A stretch of DNA of 64,000 nucleotides from Dickeya poaceiphila. GTDB lineage: Bacteria > Pseudomonadota > Gammaproteobacteria > Enterobacterales > Enterobacteriaceae. The position numbers and the translations under genes were made by a program. The DNA is taken from assembly GCF_007858975.2 (NCBI RefSeq), contig NZ_CP042220.2, positions 558,001 through 622,000 of the forward strand, written 5' to 3'. Positions within the stretch are counted from its first letter, which is position 1; every line of letters starts with the position of its first letter. The notes under the pieces are model-generated. The model was not told the origin of the DNA, did not search any database, and worked only from the letters and a program-made list of their open reading frames with translations. This document shows positions 51,497-61,353 of this stretch, one piece after another.

Positions 51497-51973
51497 ATGA
51501 TGAAAAGACGAGTTGTGTTGACGGCTGCGGCCCTGCTCTGCGGCGTAACATCAGCCTGGGCTGAGGAAATCGGTTCAGTGGATACGGCTTTTAAATTGTT
51601 AGGGCCAGACCATAAAATTATCGTGGAAGCGTTTGATGATCCGGATGTGGCAAACGTAACCTGTTATCTGAGCAGGGCGAAAACCGGTGGAATCAAAGGT
51701 GGGCTTGGTCTGGCGGAAGATACGTCGGATGCGGCTATTTCCTGTCAGCAGGTGGGGCCCATTACCCTGAGTGATAAGATCACCAACAGTAAAGGAAAAG
51801 GCAACGTGGTATTTCAGCAGCGTACCTCGTTAATTTTCAAGAAATTGCAGGTGGTGCGCTTTTATGACGCGAAACGCAATGCGTTGGTTTATCTGACCTA
51901 TTCTGATCGTCTGGTGGAGGGATCGCCGAAAAACGCGCTGAGCGCGGTGCCGATTCTGCCCTGGAGCAAGTAA
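51497..51973 (+). CDS. creA: CreA family periplasmic protein
   Basis: CreA is a conserved exported protein of unknown function. The 158-residue precursor has a signal peptide (about 1-22, ending SAWAEE) and the family core [41 protein letters not shown] (core [11 protein letters not shown]) and [17 protein letters not shown]. In E. coli it heads creABCD; here arcA on the other strand follows directly, so the two-component genes creB and creC and the membrane gene creD are absent from this place. Confidence 0.92.
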   Translation: MMKRRVVLTAAALLCGVTSAWAEEIGSVDTAFKLLGPDHKIIVEAFDDPDVANVTCYLSRAKTGGIKGGLGLAEDTSDAAISCQQVGPITLSDKITNSKGKGNVVFQQRTSLIFKKLQVVRFYDAKRNALVYLTYSDRLVEGSPKNALSAVPILPWSK

Positions 51974-51993
51974 CAGACGTTATCTACAGTGCA

Positions 51994-52019
51994 TAAAAAA
52001 GCCGGGAGGGTATCCCGGC
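51994..52019 (-). terminator. arcA terminator (between convergent creA and arcA)
   Basis: GCCGGGA (52001-52007) and TCCCGGC (52013-52019) form a stem with loop GGGTA. On the minus strand it is followed by six T, so it serves arcA; it may also stop creA. Confidence 0.85.
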
Positions 52020-52050
52020 CATTGCATTATTACCTTGAGGTGTCAGGTAA

Positions 52051-52767
52051 TCAGTCTTCCAAATCGCCGCAGAAGCGATAACCTTCACCGTGGATGGTAG
52101 CGATGATTTCCGGCGTATCGGCAGTAGACTCGAAATGTTTGCGAATGCGGCGGATGGTCACATCGACTGTACGGTCATGCGGTTTCAGTTCGCGGCCAGT
52201 CATTTTCTTCAGCAGCTCAGCGCGGGTTTGGATTTTTCCCGGATTCTCACAGAAGTGCAGCATAGCGCGGAATTCGCTACGCGGCAGTTTGTACTGTTCG
52301 CCGTTTGGGCTGACCAGTGAACGGCTGTTGATATCCAGTTCCCAGCCGTTGAAACGGTAGCTTTCCACCAGACGACGTTCTTCGGTGCCGCTGCCCAGAT
52401 TCATGGTGCGAGACAACAGATTGCGCGCGCGAATGGTCAGCTCGCGTGGGTTAAACGGTTTGGTGATATAGTCATCTGCACCGATTTCCAGGCCCAGAAT
52501 CTTGTCGACTTCGTTATCACGCCCGGTCAGGAACATCAGTGCTACGCTTGCCTGCTCGCGCAATTCACGCGCCAGCAACAAGCCATTCTTGCCCGGCAGG
52601 TTAATGTCCATGATGACCAAATTGATATCATGTTCGGACAAAATGTTATGCATCTCGGCACCGTCGGTGGCCTCGTGAACAACGTAGCCCTCAGCCTCAA
52701 AAATACTTTTGAGAGTGTTACGAGTTACCAACTCGTCTTCGACAATAAGAATGTGGGGGGTCTGCAT
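52051..52767 (-). CDS. arcA: Aerobic respiration response regulator ArcA
   Basis: ArcA is the response regulator of the ArcB/ArcA redox system that represses respiratory genes under low oxygen. The 238-residue protein has a receiver domain with phosphorylated Asp54 in [12 protein letters not shown], conserved Asp11 and Lys (near 104, DYITKPF), and an OmpR-type winged helix from about 135 ([20 protein letters not shown]). Sequence is near identical to E. coli. A long leader with an FNR-type site lies upstream, consistent with anaerobic control by FNR. Confidence 0.98.
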   Translation of the reverse strand: MQTPHILIVEDELVTRNTLKSIFEAEGYVVHEATDGAEMHNILSEHDINLVIMDINLPGKNGLLLARELREQASVALMFLTGRDNEVDKILGLEIGADDYITKPFNPRELTIRARNLLSRTMNLGSGTEERRLVESYRFNGWELDINSRSLVSPNGEQYKLPRSEFRAMLHFCENPGKIQTRAELLKKMTGRELKPHDRTVDVTIRRIRKHFESTADTPEIIATIHGEGYRFCGDLED

Positions 52768-52992
52768 GTTTGCTACCTAAAATTGCCAACTAATAGAGAT
52801 TCGAAAGTACAGAAGTCCTGGTTCTCTCGGGCGCTTTGGGAAACCATGTTCACCGTTTTTCCGCCGACTGACTCAAGTACGTAAATACGTTTTGATGCAC
52901 TTGTTTCCACCTGACTCTTCGCTTGATAACAGGTGGCGATGAGGCTTTTCAACAGAGCCTATTGTGGCGCACAGTTTAACCTTATTAACAGC

Positions 52993-52998
52993 AACATA
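52993..52998 (-). promoter_or_regulatory. Putative arcA extended -10 (TATGTT)
   Basis: On the minus strand TGT-TATGTT reads as an extended -10. The FNR-type site would centre about 61 bases upstream of the resulting start, a class I activator position. Confidence 0.35.
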
Positions 52999-53040
52999 AC
53001 AGTGAGCACTGATTTCACCGACGGGCAAATCAACGGTCCA

Positions 53041-53054
53041 TTGACATATATCAA
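53041..53054. promoter_or_regulatory. FNR-type site upstream of arcA
   Basis: TTGACATATATCAA matches TTGAT-N4-ATCAA at 9 of 10 conserved positions. arcA is FNR-activated in E. coli from promoters well upstream of the gene, which fits the distance of about 275 bases to the start codon. Confidence 0.6.
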
Positions 53055-53118
53055 ACTTCATTGTAGCACGTTAGTAATTTGTGGAAAACGCGCACTGAAT
53101 GCCGCTATCTATCACAAT

Positions 53119-53148
53119 TTAACATTTTTATATTCACCACGGCATAAT
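53119..53148 (+). promoter_or_regulatory. Putative promoter for lasT
   Basis: TTAACA (53119-53124), an 18-base spacer and CATAAT (53143-53148). Transcription would begin near 53155, beside the Cra-like half-site. Confidence 0.4.
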
Positions 53149-53159
53149 AAATGCTGATA

Positions 53160-53172
53160 GCTGAAGCGTTTC
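53160..53172. promoter_or_regulatory. Cra-like half-site
   Basis: GCTGAAGCGTTTC is identical to 13 bases of the Cra operator seen before epd; the last three bases of the palindrome are not kept. Confidence 0.4.
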
Positions 53173-53346
53173 CATTTTCACTATTACGGCATTGGTCACA
53201 TGCCATTCGAAAGTGACAGGGTGTTAAGGTTGTGTTTCAAGTCATATGCCGCAGGCGTGAAAACCTGGCAGACGTGCTATTCCAGCGTAATTATCGCTAC
53301 ATTCTGAATCGTCAGCGCACCTGCCGGGTGCTGACTGGGAGGTTGT

Positions 53347-54045
53347 GTGCAGTTTTATATCATTTTGGTGTCGCCCGCACGGGCCGAGAACGTGGGTGCA
53401 GCGGCGCGGGCCATGAAAACCATGGGGTTTGGCCAATTGCGGATTGTTGATAGCACTGCGCATCTTGAGCCTGCGGCACGTTGGGTGGCGCATGGTTCAG
53501 GCGATATTCTTGATGGCGTAGTGGTTTTCCCGACACTGGCTGATGCTCTGGCGGATGTTGAATTTACGGTAGCGACGACTGCCCGTAGCCGTGCGCATTT
53601 TCATTACTACTGCTCGCCAGTACAACTGCTGGGGGTGCTGGAGGAAAAACAGCAGTGGGTGAAATCAGCAGCACTGGTGTTCGGTCGTGAAGACTCCGGG
53701 TTGACCAATGAGGAACTAGCGCTGGCGGACATCCTGACCGGCGTGCCGATGGCGGCGGATTACCCGTCATTGAATCTGGGGCAAGCGGTGATGGTGTATT
53801 GCTATCAACTGGCGCCGTTGATGCAGATAGCCGCCGCCGAACCGACGCCAACTGATTCAGGGCAGCTGGCTGCGTTACGTGATCGGTTTTCGCGTTTGTT
53901 GGTTCGGGTCGGTGCGCAGGAGGATGAAAAGCTGCGTGATTGGCTCCAGCAGCGGCTTGGTTTACTGGAGCATCGGGATAACGCCATGTTGCATAGGTTA
54001 TTGCACGATGTGGAAAAAGCGTTGTTGGCAGAAGATAAGGAATAA
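53347..54045 (+). CDS. lasT: SPOUT tRNA/rRNA methyltransferase family protein LasT (YjtD)
   Basis: A 232-residue protein of the TrmH/TrmJ SPOUT family. The N-terminal ILVSPARAENVGAAARAMKTMG and the SAM-binding segments LVFGREDSGLTNEEL and YPSLNLGQAVMVYCYQL form the knotted fold. The closest relative is E. coli YjtD/LasT, next to arcA and thr in that genome as well. The RNA substrate is not known. The start is GTG at 53347 after GGGAGG; no ATG is near. Confidence 0.88.
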   Translation: MQFYIILVSPARAENVGAAARAMKTMGFGQLRIVDSTAHLEPAARWVAHGSGDILDGVVVFPTLADALADVEFTVATTARSRAHFHYYCSPVQLLGVLEEKQQWVKSAALVFGREDSGLTNEELALADILTGVPMAADYPSLNLGQAVMVYCYQLAPLMQIAAAEPTPTDSGQLAALRDRFSRLLVRVGAQEDEKLRDWLQQRLGLLEHRDNAMLHRLLHDVEKALLAEDKE

Positions 54046-54242
54046 TGAAAGCAATGCGGCGGAACATGTTGGTAAGCTGATTTTTCTGCGTTATTGCCCT
54101 GCTTTTTTGTTTTTGTATAGAGCTTTTGTCCGTTACGGCTGGCGTTGAGCGAACAGAGAAATGAAGAAATCCGTTGACTTAGCAAGGCGATTGCCCTAAC
54201 TAATAGGGAAGATAATTTTTCGAATCACGAGAACGTTACGTA

Positions 54243-54311
54243 ATGCATTATATCAGCCTGGTCACCACCATTATTATTACCACCGGTACTACCAGTAACG
54301 GTGCGGGCTGA
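54243..54311 (+). CDS. thrL: thr operon leader peptide ThrL
   Basis: A 22-codon ORF, too short for ordinary ORF finding, encoding a leader peptide with six Thr and four Ile codons (central TTIIITTGTT). Its ending GAG and position match E. coli ThrL (21 residues). Slow reading of Thr or Ile codons stalls the ribosome and lets GTGCGGGCT (54301-54309) pair with AGCCCGCAC (54335-54343), which prevents the terminator from forming. Confidence 0.95.
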   Translation: MHYISLVTTIIITTGTTSNGAG

Positions 54312-54330
54312 CGCGTACAGATGAATCCAG

Positions 54331-54366
54331 AAAAAGCCCGCACTTCAGAGTGCGGGCTTTTTTTTT
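54331..54366 (+). terminator. thr operon attenuator
   Basis: AGCCCGCACT (54335-54344) and AGTGCGGGCT (54349-54358) form a perfect ten-pair stem with loop TCAG, followed by nine T. The 3' arm sequence also occurs at the end of thrL (54301-54309), the alternative partner of the 5' arm. Confidence 0.95.
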
Positions 54367-54478
54367 ACAGTTATTGCGGGCTTATTTCTGTCCGTCAACG
54401 ATACAAGGCCGTTGCAAACGGTTTTCAAAAACGCCACCAGCGTTTTTGACCACTGAAAATTCAGGAGAATAGACAAAA

Positions 54479-56935
54479 ATGCGAGTGCTGAAATTTGGCG
54501 GAACCTCGGTAGCTAACGCAGAACGATTTGCGCGCGTTGCCGATATCATCGAAAGCAATGCACGTCAGGGACAGGTCGCTACGGTGCTGTCGGCACCGGC
54601 GAAAATCACCAACCATTTGGTGGCCATGATTGAAAAAACCGTGGCTAAACAGGACATCCAGCCAAATATCATCGAAGCGGAAGTTATTTTTGCCGATTTA
54701 TTGCAGGGACTGGCGCAATCGCAACCTGGGTTCGCCTATGACAGGCTGAAAGCGCGGGTGGATGAAGAATTCGCGCAACTCAAGCAGGTGCTGCATGGCA
54801 TCGCGTTGCTGGGGCAGTGCCCGGATAGCGTTAACGCTGCCATTATCTGCCGGGGCGAAAAACTATCCATCGCCATTATGGAAGCGGTATTTCAGGCGCG
54901 CGGTTATCAGGTGTCGGTCATCGACCCGGTGCGCAGTCTGCTGTCGCAGGGGCACTATCTGGAATCTACGGTAGATATCGCTGAATCCACTCGTCGTATC
55001 AATGATCTGGTGATCCCGGCGAACCATGTGATCCTGATGGCGGGTTTCACTGCCGGCAATGATAAAGGCGAACTGGTGGTGCTGGGTCGTAACGGCTCTG
55101 ACTATTCAGCGGCGGTGCTGGCAGCATGTTTGCGCGCCGATTGTTGTGAGATTTGGACGGATGTCGACGGCGTATATACCTGTGACCCGCGTCAGGTGCC
55201 TGATGCACGATTACTGAAGTCGATGTCCTATCAGGAAGCGATGGAGTTATCCTACTTCGGCGCCAAAGTTCTCCACCCTCGCACTATCGCCCCCATCGCC
55301 CAGTTCCAGATTCCCTGCCTTATCAAGAATACCGAAAACCCCCAGGCGCCAGGTACATTGATTGGGCTGGAAATCAACGATACTCAGTATCCGGTTAAAG
55401 GCATTACTAACCTGAACAACATGGCGATGATCAACGTCTCCGGTCCCGGTATGAAAGGGATGGTCGGGATGGCGGCGCGGGTATTCGCCGTCATGTCTCG
55501 CGCGGGTATTTCAGTGGTGCTGATTACCCAGTCCTCGTCTGAATACAGCATCAGTTTTTGTGTATCTCAAAATGAGTTGCCGCGTGCGCGTAAGACGCTG
55601 GAAGAGGAGTTTTATCTGGAACTGAAAGAAGGCGTGCTGGAACCGCTTGATGTGGTGCAGCGGCTGGCGATCATTTCCGTAGTGGGCGACGGTATGCGCA
55701 CGCTGCGTGGCCTGTCTGCTCGCCTGTTTACCGCGTTGGCCAGCGCCAATATCAATATCGTGGCGATAGCGCAGGGGTCGTCCGAGCGTTCAATCTCGGT
55801 AGTGGTGAGTAACGATGTAGCGACCACCGGCGTGCGAGTGGCGCATCAGATGTTGTTCAACACCAATCAGGTGCTGGACGTGTTCGTGATTGGCGTGGGC
55901 GGTGTGGGCGGTGCGCTGTTGGAACAGATTCAGCGCCAGCAGTCGTGGCTGAAGCAGAAACACATCGATGTGCGGGTGTGCGGCATCGCCAACTCTAAAT
56001 CGATGTTGACCAACATGCACGGTATTCCGATGGATCGCTGGCGCGATGAGTTGGCGCGGGCACGCGAACCGTTCAGCCCGGCGGCGCTCAGCCGTCTGGT
56101 GAAAGAGTATCACTTGCTGAACCCGGTAATCATTGACTGCACCTCCAGTCAGGCGATTGCCGATCAATACGCCGCTTTTCTGGCGGATGGCTTCCATGTT
56201 GTCACGCCTAATAAGAAAGCCAACACGGGCACGCTGGAGTATTACCATCAATTGCGCCAGGTGGCGGCAAAAGCTCGTCGCAAATTCCTGTATGACACCA
56301 ACGTGGGCGCGGGTTTGCCGGTGATTGAAAATTTGCAGAACCTGCTGAATGCCGGCGATGAACTGATTCGCTTTAATGGCATTCTCTCTGGCTCGTTGTC
56401 ATTCATCTTTGGCAAGCTGGATGAAGGTATGTCGCTGTCTGCCGCTACACTGTTGGCGAAAGAGAAAGGCTTTACCGAACCGGACCCGCGTGATGATCTT
56501 TCCGGAATGGATGTAGCGCGTAAACTGTTGATTCTGGCGCGTGAAGCGGGTTATGCGCTGGAACTGGGCGATATTCAGGTCGATTCTGTGCTGCCAGCGG
56601 AATATGCACAGGGTGATGTGGCGAGTTTTCTGGAGCGCTTGCCAGCGCTGGATGCCGAGTTTGCCCACCGGGTTGAAGCGGCACGCGCTGAAGGTAAAGT
56701 GCTACGTTACGTCGGCAAAATTGAAGATGGCAAATGCCAGGTAACGATCAGCGCAGTCGGCGGAAACGATCCGCTGTTTAAGGTGAAAGACGGTGAGAAC
56801 GCACTGGCGTTTTATAGCCGCTACTATCAGCCGCTGCCGCTGGTGTTGCGAGGATATGGTGCAGGTAATGATGTGACGGCGGCCGGGGTATTTGCAGACC
56901 TGTTGCGTACGCTGTCATGGAAGGTGGGAGTGTGA
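54479..56935 (+). CDS. thrA: Bifunctional aspartokinase I / homoserine dehydrogenase I
   Basis: ThrA carries the first and third steps from aspartate to threonine. The 818 residues hold an aspartokinase domain (about 1-290, [13 protein letters not shown] and [14 protein letters not shown]), a regulatory region with ACT-like repeats (about 310-460, threonine feedback), and a homoserine dehydrogenase domain from about 465 ([15 protein letters not shown] for NAD(P), [14 protein letters not shown], and [16 protein letters not shown]). Length is two residues short of E. coli ThrA. A CAGGAGA ribosome site precedes it. thrB begins two bases after the stop. Confidence 0.97.
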   Translation: MRVLKFGGTSVANAERFARVADIIESNARQGQVATVLSAPAKITNHLVAMIEKTVAKQDIQPNIIEAEVIFADLLQGLAQSQPGFAYDRLKARVDEEFAQLKQVLHGIALLGQCPDSVNAAIICRGEKLSIAIMEAVFQARGYQVSVIDPVRSLLSQGHYLESTVDIAESTRRINDLVIPANHVILMAGFTAGNDKGELVVLGRNGSDYSAAVLAACLRADCCEIWTDVDGVYTCDPRQVPDARLLKSMSYQEAMELSYFGAKVLHPRTIAPIAQFQIPCLIKNTENPQAPGTLIGLEINDTQYPVKGITNLNNMAMINVSGPGMKGMVGMAARVFAVMSRAGISVVLITQSSSEYSISFCVSQNELPRARKTLEEEFYLELKEGVLEPLDVVQRLAIISVVGDGMRTLRGLSARLFTALASANINIVAIAQGSSERSISVVVSNDVATTGVRVAHQMLFNTNQVLDVFVIGVGGVGGALLEQIQRQQSWLKQKHIDVRVCGIANSKSMLTNMHGIPMDRWRDELARAREPFSPAALSRLVKEYHLLNPVIIDCTSSQAIADQYAAFLADGFHVVTPNKKANTGTLEYYHQLRQVAAKARRKFLYDTNVGAGLPVIENLQNLLNAGDELIRFNGILSGSLSFIFGKLDEGMSLSAATLLAKEKGFTEPDPRDDLSGMDVARKLLILAREAGYALELGDIQVDSVLPAEYAQGDVASFLERLPALDAEFAHRVEAARAEGKVLRYVGKIEDGKCQVTISAVGGNDPLFKVKDGENALAFYSRYYQPLPLVLRGYGAGNDVTAAGVFADLLRTLSWKVGV

Positions 56936-56937
56936 GA

Positions 56938-57867
56938 ATGGTGAAGATTTATGCCCCGGCATCCATCGGGAATGTGAGCGTGGGGTTTGACGTGCTGGGC
57001 GCGGCGGTATCGCCGGTAGACGGCACCCTGCTCGGCGATTGTGTCACTGTGCGGGAAGCTGACCTGTTCAGCCTGCACAATGAAGGACGTTTTGTCAGCA
57101 AACTGCCGGATAACCCGAAAGATAACATCGTTTATCAATGCTGGGAGCGGTTCTGTGAGGAGATTGGCAAGACCGTGCCGGTCGCCATGACGCTGGAGAA
57201 AAACATGCCGATTGGTTCCGGGCTTGGCTCCAGCGCCTGCTCGGTGGTCGCCGGGCTGATGGCGATGAACGAATTCTGCGGCAAGCCGCTGGATGACACC
57301 CGGTTGCTGGCGCTAATGGGAGAGCTGGAAGGGCGTATTTCCGGCAGTGTGCATTATGACAATGTGGCGCCATGCTTCCTGGGCGGCATCCAACTGATGG
57401 TGGAAGAGATGTGCATCATCAGCCAGCCGGTGCCGGGATTCGATGACTGGTTGTGGGTGATGGCCTATCCGGGCATCAAGGTGTCTACAGCGGAAGCGCG
57501 GGCTATTCTGCCGGCGCAGTATCGTCGTCAGGACTGCATTAGCCACGGTCGTTATCTGGCGGGCTTCATTCATGCCTGCCATACCGGCCAGGCGGAACTG
57601 GCGGTTAAGCTGATGAAAGATGTGATCGCCGAGCCGTATCGTACGCGTCTGCTGCCCGGTTTTGCCGAGGCGCGTCAGGCGGCAGACGAGTTAGGTGCGC
57701 TGGCTTGCGGCATTTCCGGCTCCGGACCGACGCTGTTTTCCGTGTGTAATGACATGGGCGTTGCACAGCGTCTGGCAAGCTGGCTGCAGGAAAACTATCT
57801 GCAGAATGACGAAGGTTTTGTTCATATTTGCCGTCTGGATACCGCAGGCGCGCGACAATTGGGATAA
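56938..57867 (+). CDS. thrB: Homoserine kinase ThrB
   Basis: ThrB phosphorylates homoserine. The 309-residue GHMP kinase shows [21 protein letters not shown] at the start, the phosphate-binding loop [18 protein letters not shown] (about residue 90) and the C-terminal [13 protein letters not shown]. The ATG at 56938 matches E. coli; the open frame to 56917 lies within the end of thrA. It lies two bases after thrA and three before thrC, so the three genes are translated in series. Confidence 0.97.
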   Translation: MVKIYAPASIGNVSVGFDVLGAAVSPVDGTLLGDCVTVREADLFSLHNEGRFVSKLPDNPKDNIVYQCWERFCEEIGKTVPVAMTLEKNMPIGSGLGSSACSVVAGLMAMNEFCGKPLDDTRLLALMGELEGRISGSVHYDNVAPCFLGGIQLMVEEMCIISQPVPGFDDWLWVMAYPGIKVSTAEARAILPAQYRRQDCISHGRYLAGFIHACHTGQAELAVKLMKDVIAEPYRTRLLPGFAEARQAADELGALACGISGSGPTLFSVCNDMGVAQRLASWLQENYLQNDEGFVHICRLDTAGARQLG

Positions 57868-57870
57868 CGC

Positions 57871-59160
57871 ATGAAACTGTACAATCTGAAAGATCACAAT
57901 GAACAGGTGAATTTCGCCGAAGCGATCCGCAAAGGGCTGGGGAGCAATCAGGGCCTGTTTTTCCCGTTGGAGCTGCCGGAATTCGAACGCACCACGATTG
58001 ACGAACTGCTGGAACAGGATTTTGTGACTCGCAGCAGCCGCATTTTGTCGGCATTTATTGGTGATGAAATGTCCGATGAAACTATTTACCAGCGCGTTAA
58101 AGCGGCCTTCCGCTTCCCTGCGCCGGTGGTGCCGGTGAGTGATGACATCGCCGCGCTGGAGCTGTTCCACGGCCCGACGCTGGCGTTCAAGGACTTTGGT
58201 GGCCGCCTGATGGCGCAAATGCTGGCGGAAGTGGCAGGCGATGAACAGATAACGATTCTGACCGCCACGTCGGGCGATACCGGTGCGGCGGTTGCACACG
58301 CGTTCTACGGCCTGAAGAATGTGCGGGTGGTGATTCTATATCCGAATGGCAAGATCAGTCCGTTGCAGGAAAAACTGTTCTGTACGCTGGGCGGCAACAT
58401 TCACACCATCGCTATCGACAGCGATTTTGACGCCTGTCAGGCGCTGGTGAAGCAGGCGTTCGACGATGAGGAATTGAAACGCGCCATCGGGCTGAATTCC
58501 GCCAACTCTATCAACATCAGCCGTCTGCTGGCGCAGATCAGCTACTATTTCGAAGCGGTGGCGCAGTTGCCGCAGGAAGCGCGCAATCAACTGGTGGTCT
58601 CGGTGCCGAGCGGCAACTTCGGCGACCTGACCGCCGGTCTGCTGGCAAAATCGCTGGGCCTGCCGGTGAAACGCTTTATTGCCGCCACCAACGCCAACGA
58701 TACCGTGCCGCGTTTTCTGCAAAGCGGCGAATGGCAGCCAAACCCGACGGTGGCGACGCTCTCTAACGCCATGGACGTAAGCCAGCCGAATAACTGGCCG
58801 CGGGTGGAGGAGCTGTTCCGCCGTAAGAACTGGCAACTGAAGGAACTGGCGTTCGGCGCGGTGAGTGATGAAACCACCCAAGCCACTATGCTGGAACTGG
58901 ACGCGCTGGGATACACCTCCGAGCCTCATGCCGCGATTGCTTACCGGTTGTTGCGTGATCAGTTGCAGCCGAGCGAATATGGCTTGTTCCTGGGCACCGC
59001 CCATCCGGCTAAGTTCAAGGAAAGCGTGGAGGCGATTCTTGGTAAAGCGTTGCCGCTGCCGCAGGCACTGGCTGAACGTGCCGAGCTGGCGTTGCTGTCG
59101 CACCACTTCGCGCCGGACTTCGCATTGCTGCGTAAATTCCTGATGGAATTGCCGTACTAA
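57871..59160 (+). CDS. thrC: Threonine synthase ThrC
   Basis: ThrC converts O-phosphohomoserine to threonine using pyridoxal phosphate. The 429-residue protein has the PLP lysine in GPTLAFKDFGGRLMAQML, ATSGDTGAAVAHAF for phosphate binding, LNSANSINISRLLAQISYYF (core NSANSINISR) and VSVPSGNFGDLTAGLLAK. Length matches E. coli (428). It ends the thr operon, followed by a strong hairpin. Confidence 0.97.
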   Translation: MKLYNLKDHNEQVNFAEAIRKGLGSNQGLFFPLELPEFERTTIDELLEQDFVTRSSRILSAFIGDEMSDETIYQRVKAAFRFPAPVVPVSDDIAALELFHGPTLAFKDFGGRLMAQMLAEVAGDEQITILTATSGDTGAAVAHAFYGLKNVRVVILYPNGKISPLQEKLFCTLGGNIHTIAIDSDFDACQALVKQAFDDEELKRAIGLNSANSINISRLLAQISYYFEAVAQLPQEARNQLVVSVPSGNFGDLTAGLLAKSLGLPVKRFIAATNANDTVPRFLQSGEWQPNPTVATLSNAMDVSQPNNWPRVEELFRRKNWQLKELAFGAVSDETTQATMLELDALGYTSEPHAAIAYRLLRDQLQPSEYGLFLGTAHPAKFKESVEAILGKALPLPQALAERAELALLSHHFAPDFALLRKFLMELPY

Positions 59161-59205
59161 CTCAGCCAGGCTGGACGACTGAACATAGCGTTCGGCCAGA
59201 AACGT

Positions 59206-59245
59206 AATAGGGCCGGAAGGTGGGAAACCGCTTTCCGGCCCTATT
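59206..59245. terminator. Hairpin between convergent thrC and yaaA
   Basis: AATAGGGCCGGAA (59206-59218) and TTCCGGCCCTATT (59233-59245) form a perfect 13-pair stem, with further partial pairing inside. The T-run is short in either direction. Confidence 0.75.
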
Positions 59246-59270
59246 CGTTAGGTGTGGTTCATCTGGATTG

Positions 59271-60050
59271 TCAGGCATCGCGTTCGCGGCGCTTAAAAAT
59301 CAATTCGTCTGCTGAGGAGTCAGCGGCATCAAAATAATAGCCTTCGCTGTCGAAATTTTTTAGCTGTTCCGGTTGGGTCAGGCGGTTTTGAATGATGAAA
59401 CGGCTCATCAGGCCGCGAGCCTTTTTGGCATAAAAGCTGATTACCTTGAACTTGCCGTTCTTTTCATCCAGAAAGACCGGTTTTATCAGCCGCGCCTTGA
59501 GCCTGGCCGGTTTGACGGATTTGAAATATTCATCTGATGCCAGATTGATCAGAATATCGTCGTGCTGCGCGGCTAACGCCAGATTGAGCGTTTCGGTGAT
59601 GGTATCGCCCCAAAACTGATACAGGTTGTTACCCACGTCGTTTTTCAGCCGGATGCCCATTTCCAGACGGTAAGGTTGCATCAGATCCAACGGCTTCAGT
59701 ACGCCATACAAGCCGGACAAAATGCGCAGATGCTGCTGGGCGAAATCAAAATCCGCCTCGCTGAAATCTTGCGCCGCCAGACCGGTATAGACATCACCTT
59801 TGAATGCCAACAGCGCCTGACGTGCGTTATCCGGCGAAAATTCCGGTTGCCATTCCTGAAAGCGAGCTGCATTCAGGTCCGCCAGTTTGTCGCTGATGCT
59901 CATCAGCGAAGCGATATTTGCCGGGGTCAGTTGTTTGCAGTGCCGTATCAGTTGCAGGGAATGCGCCAGCAGGTCAGGCTGTGTGTAGCGTTGGGTGGGC
60001 AGCGGGCTGGTGTAATCCAGCGTCTTGGCAGGTGAAAGCGTGATCAGCAT
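59271..60050 (-). CDS. yaaA: Peroxide stress protein YaaA
   Basis: YaaA lowers free intracellular iron during hydrogen peroxide stress and binds DNA; in E. coli it is OxyR-induced. The 259-residue protein shows the family marks [67 protein letters not shown] and [11 protein letters not shown]. It is convergent with thrC and divergent from talB, the same neighbourhood as in E. coli but without yaaJ between. No OxyR site could be placed. Confidence 0.94.
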   Translation of the reverse strand: MLITLSPAKTLDYTSPLPTQRYTQPDLLAHSLQLIRHCKQLTPANIASLMSISDKLADLNAARFQEWQPEFSPDNARQALLAFKGDVYTGLAAQDFSEADFDFAQQHLRILSGLYGVLKPLDLMQPYRLEMGIRLKNDVGNNLYQFWGDTITETLNLALAAQHDDILINLASDEYFKSVKPARLKARLIKPVFLDEKNGKFKVISFYAKKARGLMSRFIIQNRLTQPEQLKNFDSEGYYFDAADSSADELIFKRRERDA

Positions 60051-60264
60051 AAACGTATCCCGTTGGTGTTTTTACTGGCCTTACTGTAGCAAAAGCCGCT
60101 AAAAAAAGGGCAATGGCTGTGACAGGCACCATAAATCAGCGTTGTGTGAGGCATCATGCTTTTTGGGGCTGGAAACGGGAGGAAACAAAAATGAATAGCA
60201 TTTATTTTATTGATTTTTAATATTAATCTTTTATTTTTCGCCTTCCCGTTTTTTTGTTGGTTCG

Positions 60265-60292
60265 CTTGCGTGGTCTTGGGTGCGTGTTATTA
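60265..60292 (+). promoter_or_regulatory. Putative talB promoter
   Basis: TTGCGT (60265-60270), a 16-base spacer and TATTAT (60287-60292) preceded by TGT, an extended -10. It leaves a leader of about 50 bases. Confidence 0.55.
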
Positions 60293-60351
60293 TCAGACTC
60301 TGGCGATAGTTCCTGCCACCAGTTCATGCACAAACAATGAGAAAGGCCAAC

Positions 60352-61305
60352 ATGACGGATAAACTGACTTCCCTACGTCGATTCACCACCGTAGTGGCGG
60401 ATACCGGCGATATCGCGGCAATGAAGCTTTACCAGCCGCAGGACGCCACTACCAACCCTTCCCTGATTTTAAATGCAGCGCAAATTCCGCAATACCGTGC
60501 GCTGATTGATGACGCCGTGGCCTGGGCACGTGCGCAGAGCAGCAAACGCGAGCAGCAGGTTGTCGATGCGACAGACAAACTGGCGGTTAATATCGGCCTG
60601 GAGATTCTCAAGCTGATTCCAGGACGTATCTCCACCGAAGTAGATGCTCGTCTTTCCTATGATACCGCGGCCAGCGTTGCCAAGGCGAAACGCCTGATCA
60701 AACTCTACAACGACGCCGGTATCAGCAATGACCGTATCCTGATCAAACTGGCTTCGACCTGGCAGGGTATTCGTGCCGCGGAGCAACTGGAAAAAGAAGG
60801 CATCAACTGTAACCTGACCCTGCTGTTCTCGTTTGCTCAGGCGCGTGCCTGTGCCGAAGCGGGTGTGTTCCTGATTTCTCCGTTCGTGGGCCGCAATCTG
60901 GACTGGTACATCGCCAATGGCGACAAGAAGGAGTTCGCAGCGCACGAAGACCCAGGCGTTATCTCTGTGACAAATATTTACGCATATTATAAGGAACACG
61001 GTTATGAAACCGTGGTCATGGGAGCCAGCTTCCGTAATGCGGGTGAGATTCTGGAACTGGCCGGCTGCGACCGTCTGACTATTGCCCCGGCGCTGCTCAA
61101 AGAGCTGGCGGAAAGCCAGGGTGAGGTAGTGCCTAAACTCTCTTATCAGGGCGAGGTGAAAGCGCGCCCGGCTAAGCTGACGGAGTCCGAGTTTTACTGG
61201 CAGCACAATCAGGATCCGATGGCGGTGGACAAACTGGCCGACGGTATCCGCAAGTTTGCGATAGACCAGGAAAAACTGGAAAAAATGATTGCCGAATTGC
61301 TGTAA
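60352..61305 (+). CDS. talB: Transaldolase B
   Basis: Transaldolase moves a dihydroxyacetone unit between sugar phosphates in the non-oxidative pentose phosphate pathway. The 317-residue protein matches the E. coli length. The Schiff-base Lys is residue 132 in [11 protein letters not shown]; other family marks are [10 protein letters not shown] and [21 protein letters not shown] with [12 protein letters not shown]. The ATG at 60352 ([11 protein letters not shown]) matches E. coli; an in-frame ATG at 60337 is possible but overlaps the GAGAAAGG ribosome site. Confidence 0.97.
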   Translation: MTDKLTSLRRFTTVVADTGDIAAMKLYQPQDATTNPSLILNAAQIPQYRALIDDAVAWARAQSSKREQQVVDATDKLAVNIGLEILKLIPGRISTEVDARLSYDTAASVAKAKRLIKLYNDAGISNDRILIKLASTWQGIRAAEQLEKEGINCNLTLLFSFAQARACAEAGVFLISPFVGRNLDWYIANGDKKEFAAHEDPGVISVTNIYAYYKEHGYETVVMGASFRNAGEILELAGCDRLTIAPALLKELAESQGEVVPKLSYQGEVKARPAKLTESEFYWQHNQDPMAVDKLADGIRKFAIDQEKLEKMIAELL

Positions 61306-61324
61306 GGCTTGATGCAAGGTGCAG

Positions 61325-61353
61325 AAAACGGTCAGCTGGCGCTGGCCGTTTTT
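61325..61353. terminator. talB terminator, overlapping the end of the GGDEF remnant
   Basis: AAAACGGTCAGC (61325-61336) and GCTGGCCGTTTT (61341-61352) pair over 12 positions with one G-T pair, loop TGGC. It also covers the last codons of the minus-strand GGDEF remnant. Confidence 0.75.

Larger units (their letters stand above)
52768..53346. other. arcA-lasT divergent regulatory region
   Basis: 579 bases without a recognised gene. Small frames here (for example 52873-53061 minus) lack ribosome sites and do not resemble yjjY of E. coli. The region carries the FNR-type site, a Cra-like half-site and promoter-like elements on both strands. Confidence 0.5.

Noticed and set aside
53347..54045. Naming the SPOUT methyltransferase trmJ
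   Set aside because: The neighbourhood and N-terminus fit E. coli YjtD/LasT, not TrmJ, which lies beside iscR and suhB.
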